The notes below the pieces were generated by a model. It saw nothing but the letters and a program-made list of their open reading frames with translations, did no database searches and had not been told where the DNA came from. A DNA stretch of 64,000 nucleotides, taken from Bin16 sp965206315. Lineage in GTDB: Bacteria > Chloroflexota > Dehalococcoidia > Lucifugimonadales > Australimonadaceae. This document shows, one piece after another, positions 41,279 through 47,790 of this stretch. The stretch spans positions 930,001-994,000 of the forward strand of contig OZ242210.1 in the NCBI GenBank assembly GCA_965206315.1. Direction: 5' to 3'. Both the position numbers and the translations under genes were made by a program. Within the stretch, counting starts at the first letter, position 1, and every line of letters starts with the position of its first letter.

Positions 41279-41686
41279 ATGCCTGTCGTCACACGTCTCC
41301 TTTCCCTCTATCTCATGCTCGTGGGCCTCGCCGTCGCGGTGCATTTCATCGCCGTGGCGTGGTACCACCCCGGCGGGGATGAGTCGTACCCCATCTGGGA
41401 AGTGCTGGACTGGTTCATGGCGGCCGCCATCGTCATCGCGCTCATCAGCGCCCTCGTCCATAAGCGGCGTCACGACGCAGGCGGCGATACGAGCGTGCTC
41501 GAGCACATATCCGTCAACGCGCTCTTCTACGGCCTGCTCGCCGTGGGCATCCTCTTCTTCTGGAACTGGTCCCACCTGCTGAGAGACAGCGGCGGAGCGG
41601 ACTGGCTCATCTGGAACTTCATAGACGTGGCGCTGCCGCTCGTGCTGGTCGCTGCCGGCCGGCGGCTGTGGCGCGCCTCCGCATGA
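41279..41686 (+). CDS. Small four-helix membrane protein, array member A1
   Basis: AAAGGAGG precedes the ATG at 41279. The 135-aa product has about four membrane helices: LSLYLMLVGLAVAVHFIAVAW, WFMAAAIVIALISALVH, ISVNALFYGLLAVGILFFW and FIDVALPLVLVAAGRRLW. It is clearly similar to A2 (42175-42594): shared YLMLxGLAVAVxFIAVxW, WEVLxWFMAAAIxIAL, VNALFY, LPxVLxAxGxRLWRA. It also weakly resembles the B members. Function unknown; I do not know a named family for it. Confidence 0.75.
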   Translation: MPVVTRLLSLYLMLVGLAVAVHFIAVAWYHPGGDESYPIWEVLDWFMAAAIVIALISALVHKRRHDAGGDTSVLEHISVNALFYGLLAVGILFFWNWSHLLRDSGGADWLIWNFIDVALPLVLVAAGRRLWRASA

Positions 41687-41700
41687 GAGGAGATACAACC

Positions 41701-42129
41701 ATGGCCATACTGCTGAAACTGCTCTCCGCCTACACCGTGCTCGTGGCCCTGCTCGTGGCCGTCAAGTTCATCTTCGACCTCGAACAGCCCGAGTGGTCGG
41801 TGATCAACTGGCTCATGGCGGCGGGCGTCATCATCACCATCGGCGGCGCCATCAACTGCAAGCGCTCGCTGGAAGCCGAGGACGGCGAGCCGGACGTCCG
41901 GCGCTTCCTGGACGTCAACGTGCCGTTCTACGCAGCCGTCGCCCTGCTCATCGCCTTCGCCTTCCAGTGGTCCTCGGAGCTGAATGATCACGTCCAGCTG
42001 ATCGCCGTGGTGAACGGCGAGGACACGCCCATCGGCTCCATGTGGGCCTACATCGACACGGCGTACATCATCGTTACCGGCATGGTCGGCGTGCGGATGT
42101 GGAACGGGCGCTGGCCGATGAAAGGGTAG
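41701..42129 (+). CDS. Small four-helix membrane protein, array member B1
   Basis: The ATG at 41701 (MAILLKLLSAYTVLV) follows GAGAGGAG. The 142-aa product has four helices and pairs with B2 (42597-43019): shared LLxAYxxLVALxVxVKxxFD, QPxWxxxxWLMA, VRRFLDVNVPFY-like and FQWSxxLND, then an acidic loop and a last helix ending VGVRMW. It starts 14 nt after A1. Function unknown. Confidence 0.75.
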   Translation: MAILLKLLSAYTVLVALLVAVKFIFDLEQPEWSVINWLMAAGVIITIGGAINCKRSLEAEDGEPDVRRFLDVNVPFYAAVALLIAFAFQWSSELNDHVQLIAVVNGEDTPIGSMWAYIDTAYIIVTGMVGVRMWNGRWPMKG

Positions 42130-42174
42130 CGGGACCGCGCCGACCGCACGGCGGTCACAGGAGACGAACACGGC

Positions 42175-42594
42175 ATGGGAACGCGCCTGGTTGCCCTCTA
42201 TCTGATGCTGACCGGCCTCGCGGTCGCGGTCTATTTCATCGCGGTCTCGTGGCAGTACCCGGGTGCTGACCAGCCGTACCCCGTCGAGCCGTACCCGGTA
42301 TGGGAGGTGCTGCACTGGTTCATGGCGGCAGCCATCCTGATCGCGCTCGCCGGCGCGTTCGCCCGGAAGCTGCGGCTCGGCCACGGCGACGGCGTCCGCG
42401 AGCACCTCGCCGTCAACGCGCTCTTCTACGCGCTGCTCGGAGTGGCGCTGCTCTTCTTCCGGAGCTGGCCTTCCCTGCTCAGGGGCGGCGACTATGACCT
42501 GTTCGTTTGGGGCTCCATCAACATGGTACTGCCGGTGGTCCTCGCCGCCGTTGGCATGCGGCTCTGGCGGGCGGCCGGCGCTGAGGAGCGTTGA
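42175..42594 (+). CDS. Small four-helix membrane protein, array member A2
   Basis: The 139-aa product (MGTRLVALYLMLTGLAVAVYFIAVSW) is a paralogue of A1 with a slightly longer loop after helix 1 (QPYPVEPYPVWEVLHWFMAAA). CAGGAGACG precedes the ATG. Its start lies 45 nt after B1. Together A1-B1-A2-B2 look like a duplicated two-gene cassette. Confidence 0.75.
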   Translation: MGTRLVALYLMLTGLAVAVYFIAVSWQYPGADQPYPVEPYPVWEVLHWFMAAAILIALAGAFARKLRLGHGDGVREHLAVNALFYALLGVALLFFRSWPSLLRGGDYDLFVWGSINMVLPVVLAAVGMRLWRAAGAEER

Positions 42595-42596
42595 CC

Positions 42597-43019
42597 ATGC
42601 GGCTACTCGTCAGACTGCTCGCCGCGTACAACATGCTCGTGGCGCTTGCCGTCACCGTGAAATCGGTGTTCGACGTGCCGCAGCCGGACTGGGAGCTCCT
42701 GAGCTGGCTGATGGCGCCCGCCGTCGTCATATCGCTGGCCGCCGCCTACTGGTTCAAGCGCCGGTTCGACGCCGATCCCGACGCAGCGGACGATACGGTG
42801 CGATTCCTGGACGTCAACGTCCACTTCTTCGCCGCGGCCATCCTCTTCGTCGGCTACGGCTTCCAGTGGTCCGCGTACCTGAACGACCTCGCTTGGGGCA
42901 ACTCGGGGCTCTCCAACACGGGCTCCCTGTGGATATATGTCGACACGCTCGTCATCATGGTCGCCGCCGTGATGGGCGTACGGATGTGGAAGGCCGCAGG
43001 ATCCTCATCCCGAGCGTAG
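42597..43019 (+). CDS. Small four-helix membrane protein, array member B2
   Basis: GAGGAG lies 8 nt before the ATG at 42597; a TTG 6 nt upstream is less likely. The 140-aa product is a paralogue of B1 (LVRLLAAYNMLVALAVTVKSVFD, FLDVNVHFFAAAILFVGYGFQWSAYLND, VMGVRMW). Its last seven codons and TAG stop lie in repeat R3, which begins near 43001, so the native C-terminus may have been replaced by the repeat. Confidence 0.75.
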   Translation: MRLLVRLLAAYNMLVALAVTVKSVFDVPQPDWELLSWLMAPAVVISLAAAYWFKRRFDADPDAADDTVRFLDVNVHFFAAAILFVGYGFQWSAYLNDLAWGNSGLSNTGSLWIYVDTLVIMVAAVMGVRMWKAAGSSSRA

Positions 43020-43084
43020 TCGAAGAGTCTCTCGGGGCGCCTGACCCCTTCCCCCTTGACGGGGGAAGGTTGAGATGGGAGTGG
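43005..43084 (+). repeat. Composite intergenic repeat R3+R1 (diverged copy)
   Basis: R3 part: TCATCCCGAGCGTAG then TCGAAGAGTCTCTCGGGGCG. R1 part: CCCTTCCCCCTTGAC then GGGGGAAGGTTGAGATGGGA. Same order as at 39274-39354. It provides the stop codon of the array gene B2. Confidence 0.7.
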
Positions 43085-43107
43085 GAACGCCGTAGGTGTG
43101 CGACGCC

Positions 43108-43758
43108 TTAGTAGAGGTGCGGCTGCGCCAGCGCGATGACCGACAGCTCGATGTCCGTGATCGCCTGGGACATCGCCTGCCCGATGAGGTCCAGCTTCCG
43201 CACGTCCTCGATGCGCTGGGAAGCCCGCTCCAACTCCTCACGCGTGACCAGCCGCGCGAGGATCCCGCATGCGTCGGCTAGGCAGATGAGCATCACGTCG
43301 CGCGGGTCCGGGATCTCGTCGCTGAAGAGCACTTCCATGATCCGCAGCTTCACTTCGCGCTCTTCCTCACCGTGCAGGGAGGGGTAGCGACGGGCCTTGA
43401 ACACCCAGAGGAACCGTTCGTCCCGCTCCTCGAGGATGCCTGCGCTTACGAGCCGGGAGAGGGCCTCTTCCCGGATAGCGTCGCCGTTGTGGGCGGTGCG
43501 TTCCACCCAGAAGCTGAGATTCCGCTCCTCCACCGTCTGGATATCGGCCAGCGTGGGGTCGAGCAGGCTGTCGCCCGTCGGCGTGCCGTCGATCAGGGCG
43601 AGGTTCTCGACGTCGGTGTCGATGCGGTTCTCCATCGCCAGGTCCATCAGGACGCCGCCGGCCAGGGCGTAGTTCAGCGCCAGCCTCGGCACGTGGGCGA
43701 ACGACCCGTCTTCATCATCCAGGAGCAGGAGGACGATCTCTTCAGCGAATCTCAGCAT
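43108..43758 (-). CDS. GPP34 (GOLPH3/Vps74-like) domain protein
   Basis: The start at 43758 (MLRFAEEIVLLLLDDEDGSF) is the usual GPP34 start; the frame extends upstream without support. The 216-aa product has NYALAGGVLMDLAMENRID, LIDGTPTGDSLLDPTL and C-terminal helices (DVMLICLADACGILARLVTREELERA) like the phosphoinositide-binding GOLPH3 fold. Bacterial members occur mainly in actinobacteria and some others; their role is unclear, possibly peripheral membrane binding. Confidence 0.8.
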   Translation of the reverse strand: MLRFAEEIVLLLLDDEDGSFAHVPRLALNYALAGGVLMDLAMENRIDTDVENLALIDGTPTGDSLLDPTLADIQTVEERNLSFWVERTAHNGDAIREEALSRLVSAGILEERDERFLWVFKARRYPSLHGEEEREVKLRIMEVLFSDEIPDPRDVMLICLADACGILARLVTREELERASQRIEDVRKLDLIGQAMSQAITDIELSVIALAQPHLY

Positions 43759-43899
43759 GGTGGTTTGCGCTCCCTCGGTTGACCCGGCGACGCGCCGGGT
43801 GGATAAGCCCATTATGGCCTACGCCGTGACCCTCCCGCAATCATGGCGCGCGCCTGCCGCCGCCTGATTTGCTACCGCGGAGACCGGAGCGCAGCGAAG

Positions 43900-43920
43900 C
43901 CCGCGCTTTAGCGCGCGGGG
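43900..43920. repeat. Short palindrome R4 (CGCGCTTTAGCGCG)
   Basis: CGCGCT-TT-AGCGCG flanked by further GC pairs. Identical or nearly identical cores recur at about 46279, 46344, 46411, 46558 and 50031, always intergenic and often beside other repeat elements. Confidence 0.65.
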
Positions 43921-43936
43921 TCCTGTCGGGTGAAGA

Positions 43937-43999
43937 TTGATACAACACGTAGCAGACCTATTGACACATTCGCATCACTTTGATACAGTTCGTATCAAA
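43937..43999 (+). promoter_or_regulatory. hsp20 promoter with two operator-like palindromes
   Basis: TTGACA (43961-43966) and TACAGT (43984-43989) are 17 nt apart. The -10 is covered by a perfect 8-bp inverted repeat, TTTGATAC-N5-GTATCAAA (43979-43999). A second, imperfect copy, TTGATAC-N5-GTAGCA, is at 43937-43954, with centres 43 bp apart, about four helical turns. This is the layout of a dimeric repressor blocking RNA polymerase. It does not match the CIRCE or HAIR heat-shock operators that I know. Confidence 0.7.
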
Positions 44000-44052
44000 C
44001 CAAGCGAGCCGGATGATGCAGGCAGGCTCGCGCAAGAGCAAGGAGGAGACTC

Positions 44053-44514
44053 ATGGCTATCGAACGTTGGACCCCCTTCCGAGACCTGCGCCGGTTCGAG
44101 CGCATGCACCGCCACTTCGGCGTACCCTACCACTACCCCTACGCCGGGGGCTGGGCGATCCCGCTCGACGTGGAGCGCGACGGCGACGACTTCGTCGTGA
44201 AGGGCACGCTGCCGGGCGTTGCGCCCTCGGACATCGACGTCACGATCGAGGACGGCGTCCTCACCATCGAGGGCAGGACCGCATCGGTGGGCGAGCACGA
44301 GGAGGGCGGCTACCTCCTGCGTGAGCGCCGCACCGGCTCCTTCCGCCGCTCCGTCCGCCTGCCGGAGAGCGTGGACGTGGAGCACGCCGCTTCCTCGTAC
44401 GAGCACGGCGTCGTGACCGTCAGGCTCCCGAAGGCGGAGAGCAGCAAGGCGAAGCGCCTCACCCTCCACGTCGCCGACGAGGCCCCGGCGCCCGACCCCG
44501 CGCCCGCCGCGTAA
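44053..44514 (+). CDS. Small heat shock protein, Hsp20/alpha-crystallin family
   Basis: AAGGAGGAG lies before the ATG at 44053. The 153-aa product has a short N-terminal arm (WTPFRDLRRFERMHRHFG), an alpha-crystallin domain (about 40-135; VERDGDDFVVKGTLPGVAPSDIDVTIEDGVLTIEG, ERRTGSFRRSVRLPESVD, YEHGVVTVRLPKAES) and an Ala/Pro tail lacking a clear IxI motif. Such proteins are ATP-independent holdases. It has its own tightly controlled promoter (43937-43999). Confidence 0.93.
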   Translation: MAIERWTPFRDLRRFERMHRHFGVPYHYPYAGGWAIPLDVERDGDDFVVKGTLPGVAPSDIDVTIEDGVLTIEGRTASVGEHEEGGYLLRERRTGSFRRSVRLPESVDVEHAASSYEHGVVTVRLPKAESSKAKRLTLHVADEAPAPDPAPAA

Positions 44515-44523
44515 CGCCGTCTG

Positions 44524-44582
44524 ATCCCTTCCCCCTCGACGGGGGCGCAGCCTCCGTCATTCTCGCGAAGGCGGGAATCCAG
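44524..44582. repeat. Truncated R1 joined to R2
   Basis: Partial R1 (44524-44545: TCCCTTCCCCCTCGAC, GGGGG) runs directly into R2 (44555-44582: CGTCATTCTCGCGAAGG, CGGGAATCCAG), whose centre CGCGAAGGCG gives a hairpin with TTC/GAA arms. R2 also appears at 46477-46505, 49211-49238 and 49889-49916. Confidence 0.65.
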
Positions 44583-44625
44583 CGTGACCGCCAGGTCACA
44601 GGGCGCGGTGGAGGAGGGTGGTCTT

Positions 44626-44664
44626 GTCCCTTCCCCCTCGACGGGGGAAGGTTAGGATGGGGGT
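44626..44664 (+). repeat. Dispersed intergenic repeat R1
   Basis: Full copy: TCCCTTCCCCCTCGAC then GGGGGAAGGTTAGGATGGGG then GTG. It lies just before the bidirectional terminator at 44674. Confidence 0.75.
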
Positions 44665-44673
44665 GAGCAGGAG

Positions 44674-44702
44674 AGCCCCCGCGAGCAATCGCGGGGGCTT
44701 TT
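44674..44702 (+). terminator. Rho-independent terminator downstream of hsp20
   Basis: An 11-bp GC-rich stem, AGCCCCCGCGA / TCGCGGGGGCT, with loop GCAA is followed by TTTT. It lies between the convergent hsp20 and DUF488 genes and is the best terminator in the window. Confidence 0.85.
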
Positions 44703-44713
44703 CCTCTGCCTCA

Positions 44714-45142
44714 CTAGAGCAGTTGCGCAGACGTCTCCGGCATCCCCAGGTGCGTCACCTCGAGGTCCGGCAGCCGCCTCGCCATCTCCACCGCGACGTC
44801 CATCCGGTGGCACTCGCGCGCGTCCCGCTCCAGGCACATGATGGCAACCGACCCGTGGCGCTCCAGCAATTCGGTGAGTTCGGGGTAACCCCTCTCAGGC
44901 TCGTGGATGACCACCCTGCCGGCCCCGCTGAACTTCCCCGCGTTCCCCAGCGCCCGCAGGTAGACGTACGCGATGCCGGAATCTTCGAGCGAAGCCGCCA
45001 GGCGGTTCTTGGAGAACTCCGGCTTGAACCTGCTGCTCGCCCACATCCGCACGTCCACCAGCGTCGGGATCTCCTGCTCGCGCAGCATGGCGATGACCTC
45101 GTCCAGGCTCCGCCTCGAGTACCCGATCGTGAACAGTCGCAT
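44714..45142 (-). CDS. DUF488 family protein
   Basis: GGAGGT lies 4 nt before the ATG at 45142. The 142-aa product has the family pattern LFTIGYSRRSLDEVIAML, TLVDVRMWASSRFKPEFSKNRLAASL, and C-terminal IMCLERDARECHRMDVAVEMA with the conserved Cys-x-E and CHR. Bacterial DUF488 proteins have no settled biochemical role. It is divergent from pheS. Confidence 0.85.
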   Translation of the reverse strand: MRLFTIGYSRRSLDEVIAMLREQEIPTLVDVRMWASSRFKPEFSKNRLAASLEDSGIAYVYLRALGNAGKFSGAGRVVIHEPERGYPELTELLERHGSVAIMCLERDARECHRMDVAVEMARRLPDLEVTHLGMPETSAQLL

Positions 45143-45222
45143 CGACACCTCCGACGCCGGAAGATATCACGCTCGCACCTCCTCCGGACCCGCGCCGGGT
45201 ACGAGTAATGCGGCGCGCCCTG

Positions 45223-45228
45223 TATACT
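45223..45228 (+). promoter_or_regulatory. -10 box TATACT of pheS, 8 nt before the ATG
   Basis: TATACT is followed by GGCGTGCC and the ATG at 45237, so transcription would begin at or within 1-2 nt of the start codon. No clear -35. Confidence 0.45.
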
Positions 45229-45236
45229 GGCGTGCC

Positions 45237-46256
45237 ATGACTGACGCACCTCCGCAGGACACCGCTGCCGTACGCGACGCGGCCCTCGATGCGCTCGAAC
45301 GCGCCGGCTCGGCCGACGCGCTCGAAGCGTGGCGCGTCGAGTACCTGGGACGCTCCGGCAGGATGACGCAGGTGCTCCGGGGCGTCGCGCAGCTCCCGCC
45401 CGAGGAGCGCCGCGCCGCGGGCGCCGCCGCCAACGAGGCGAAGAACGTCCTGGAGCAGCGCCTCGCCGAACGTCGCGATGAGATCGACAAGGCGCTTGCG
45501 GAGGGACTCGGCGCGGACGCGATAGACGTCACGCTCCCCGGCAGGCCCGCACCCAACGGGCGCTACCATCCGTCCACCATCGTCATGCGGGAGATCGAGG
45601 CCATCTTCCGGGGCATGGGCTTCCAGGTCGCCGAGGGCCCGGAGGTCGAGTGGGACCGCTACAACTTCGAGATGCTGAACATCCCCAAGGACCACCCCGC
45701 CCGTGACATGTTCGACACCTTCTGGCTCGACGCGAACCGCGACCCGGACGGCGGCTTCACGACGCTCCTGCGCACCCATACCTCGCCGATGCAGGCGCGC
45801 ATCATGGAGGCGCACCAGCCCCCCATCCGCGTCATCGTCCCCGGCAAGTGCTACCGCTACGAGGCCACCGACGCCACCCACGAGTCCCAGTTCCACCAGA
45901 TCGAGGGGCTCGCCGTGGACAGGGGCATCACTTTCGCCAACCTCAAGCACACGCTCTTCCAGTTCGCCCGCCAGATGTTCGGTCCGGAGACGCGCGTCCG
46001 CTTCCGCTGCGACTACTTCCCATTCGTCGAGCCCGGCGTCGACATGGCCATCGAGTGGCGCGGCGACTGGCTGGAGATCCTCGGCGCGGGCATGGTGCAC
46101 CCCAACGTGCTGCGCGCCGCCGGCTACGACCCGGACGTCTACACCGGCTTCGCGTTCGGCATGGGGCCGGAGCGCATCGCCATGCTCAAGTACGGCATCA
46201 ACGACGTCCGCCACTTCCTCGCCAACGACGTCCGCTTCCTCCGACAGTTCCGCTAA
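45237..46256 (+). CDS. pheS: Phenylalanine--tRNA ligase alpha subunit
   Basis: PheS is the catalytic subunit of PheRS. The 339-aa class II synthetase has an N-terminal coiled coil (to about residue 90), then PSTIVMREIEAIFRGMGFQVAEGPEVE, motif 2 RTHTSPMQARIM ... PGKCYRYEATDATHESQFHQIEG, and motif 3 GFAFGMGPERIAMLKYGINDVR. Separate from pheT. The start is set by a TATACT box 8 nt upstream and no ribosome site. Confidence 0.97.
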   Translation: MTDAPPQDTAAVRDAALDALERAGSADALEAWRVEYLGRSGRMTQVLRGVAQLPPEERRAAGAAANEAKNVLEQRLAERRDEIDKALAEGLGADAIDVTLPGRPAPNGRYHPSTIVMREIEAIFRGMGFQVAEGPEVEWDRYNFEMLNIPKDHPARDMFDTFWLDANRDPDGGFTTLLRTHTSPMQARIMEAHQPPIRVIVPGKCYRYEATDATHESQFHQIEGLAVDRGITFANLKHTLFQFARQMFGPETRVRFRCDYFPFVEPGVDMAIEWRGDWLEILGAGMVHPNVLRAAGYDPDVYTGFAFGMGPERIAMLKYGINDVRHFLANDVRFLRQFR

Positions 46257-46257
46257 C

Positions 46258-46505
46258 CGTCATCCCCGCGCAGGCCCGCGCTTTAGCGCGCAACCTGCAG
46301 CCCAGGACGCGGGGCGCAGCCCCCGTCATTCCCGCGAAGGCCCGCGCCTTAGCGCGCAATCTCACAGCCCCAGGACGCGGGGCGCAGCCCCCGTCATTCC
46401 CGCGAAGGCCCGCGCCTTAGCGCGCAATCTCACAGCCCAGGACGCGGGGCGCAGCCCCCGTCATTCCCGCCCTTACCCGTCATTCTCGCGAAGGCGGGAA
46501 TCCAG
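46258..46505. repeat. Tandem array of an about 67-bp unit (3-4 copies)
   Basis: Unit starts (CGTCAT) are at 46258, 46324, 46392 and 46459, so periods are 66, 68 and 67 bp. Each unit contains TCATTCCCGCGAAGG, then CCGCGCCTTAGCGCG (palindrome R4 variant), then CAGCCCAGGACGCGGGG and GCGCAGCCCC. The last unit breaks off into a normal R2 copy ending GGGAATCCAG. It lies directly after pheS. No coding potential. Confidence 0.85.
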
Positions 46506-46526
46506 TGGCGGGGTGGCGTGGGGCGG

Positions 46527-46585
46527 TCTCGTCCCCTCGCCCCCTGGGAGAGGGCAACGCGCTTTAGCGCGTGGGTGAGGGCCCT
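46527..46585. repeat. Palindromic repeat with R4 core
   Basis: CTCGTCCCCTCGCCCCCTGG, GAGAGGGCAACGCGC, TTTAGCGCGTGGGTGAGGG. The outer CCCTCGCCC/GGGTGAGGG can pair around the R4 core. The block resembles the palindromic element at 3487-3555. Confidence 0.6.
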
Positions 46586-46659
46586 GCTGGGGCGGGGTGG
46601 GGCGTGAAGCTCCCACGAGCCCGCACCCCCAGTCACACCCCATCGCTTGGCGCAGGGCG

Positions 46660-46665
46660 TATGCT
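46660..46665 (+). promoter_or_regulatory. -10 box TATGCT, 6 nt before ATG at 46672
   Basis: TATGCT, then ATGACC, then ATG at 46672: the same 6-nt spacing as at def and rdgB, suggesting a leaderless message. Confidence 0.4.
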
Positions 46666-46671
46666 ATGACC

Positions 46672-46866
46672 ATGGCTGCGATAGTTCCTGAAACCGAACG
46701 CGAGCGGAGCTACTACCGCTGGTACGAGTTGAGCCTGCTCTACCACGACGCCATCCGGAGGGGTGTTCCCGCCTCCGAAGTGCAGGCGACCAAGGTGCTC
46801 GCCGACGAGGCGTGGGACGCCTATATCGAGACGATCTCCGACCTGAAGGGGCCACGGCTGGAGTAA
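46672..46866 (+). CDS. Small acidic hypothetical protein upstream of argF
   Basis: The 64-aa product (MAAIVPETERERSYYRWYELSLLYHDAI) is helical and aromatic-rich, ending ISDLKGPRLE. An in-frame ATG at 46666 is an alternative start, but the -10 box spacing favours 46672. It ends 5 nt before argF and so is cotranscribed with it. Not recognised. Confidence 0.55.
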   Translation: MAAIVPETERERSYYRWYELSLLYHDAIRRGVPASEVQATKVLADEAWDAYIETISDLKGPRLE

Positions 46867-46871
46867 CGCTC

Positions 46872-47786
46872 ATGGCCACCGATTTCCTCTCCATCGACGA
46901 CGTCACGAACGACGAGCTCGCCTGGCTGCTCGACACCGGCAGCGCCTACGCCGCGCAGCGCGAGGGCGGCCCGCAGCCGCTGAAGGGACGGACCGTCGCG
47001 ATGCTCTTCGAGAAGCCGTCGCTCCGCACGAAGGTCTCGTTCGACATCGCCGCCTACGAGTTGGGCGGACACGCCGTCTACCTCGGCGCGGACGAAGTCG
47101 GACTCGACAAGCGCGAGCCGGTCGAGGACGTGGCCCGCGTGCTGGAGCGCTGGGCGTCCGTCATCGTGGCGCGCGTCATGGCGCACAGCACGCTGGAGCG
47201 CTTCGCCGCGAACGCCTCCGTACCCGTCGTCAACGCGCTCTCGGACGTCGAGCACCCCTGCCAGGCGGCAGCCGACCTGCTCACGGTCCGCCAGAGCAAG
47301 GGGCGCGTCGAGGGGCTGAAGGTCGCGTACATCGGCGACGCCAACAACTGCGCGCTCAGCCTCGGGCTCGGCGCGCTCGCGCTCGGCGCGGACTTCGCTG
47401 TCGCGTCGCCCGAGGGCTACACCTTCCCCGATGCCGACACGGCCCGCCTGCGGGCGCGCTCGAACGGCGGCGCGCTGATGCTCACCGCCGACCCGGACGA
47501 GGCCGCCGACGGCGCTGACGTGCTCTACACCGATGTCTGGACGAGCATGGGGCAGGAGGCCGAGACCGCGCAGCGTCGAGCCGCGTTCCAGGGCTTCCAG
47601 GTGAACGAGCGCCTGCTGGCGCGCGCCAACCCCGGCGCCCTCGTCATGCACCCGATGCCGGTCCACTACGGTGAGGAGATGGAGCAAGGGATGCTGGGGC
47701 ACCCGCAGTCCGTCGCCTACACCCAGGCCGAGAACCGCCTGCATGCGCAGAAGGCCGTCCTGCGCCTGCTCGTCGCCGGCGAGTAG
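46872..47786 (+). CDS. argF: Ornithine carbamoyltransferase
   Basis: ArgF makes citrulline from ornithine and carbamoyl phosphate. The 304-aa product has the carbamoyl-phosphate loop EKPSLRTKVSF, HPCQAAADLLT, an ornithine-type DVWTSMGQE and a C-terminal MHPMPVHYGEEM. Two signature positions differ from the common form: Lys replaces Arg in STRTR, and HPMP replaces HCLP, whose Cys normally contacts ornithine. The SMG loop keeps it with OTCases rather than aspartate transcarbamoylases. A related carbamoyltransferase with another amino acceptor is possible. It precedes der by 4 nt. Confidence 0.85.
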   Translation: MATDFLSIDDVTNDELAWLLDTGSAYAAQREGGPQPLKGRTVAMLFEKPSLRTKVSFDIAAYELGGHAVYLGADEVGLDKREPVEDVARVLERWASVIVARVMAHSTLERFAANASVPVVNALSDVEHPCQAAADLLTVRQSKGRVEGLKVAYIGDANNCALSLGLGALALGADFAVASPEGYTFPDADTARLRARSNGGALMLTADPDEAADGADVLYTDVWTSMGQEAETAQRRAAFQGFQVNERLLARANPGALVMHPMPVHYGEEMEQGMLGHPQSVAYTQAENRLHAQKAVLRLLVAGE

Positions 47787-47790
47787 CGCC

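Noticed and set aside
44555..44582. Repeat R2 hairpin considered as a terminator.
   Set aside because: No T-run follows; the same sequence recurs in unrelated positions, including inside der, and a proper terminator lies at 44674.
46258..46505. Repeat array considered as CRISPR.
   Set aside because: Units are contiguous near-identical 67-bp tandems with no variable spacers, and no cas genes are nearby.
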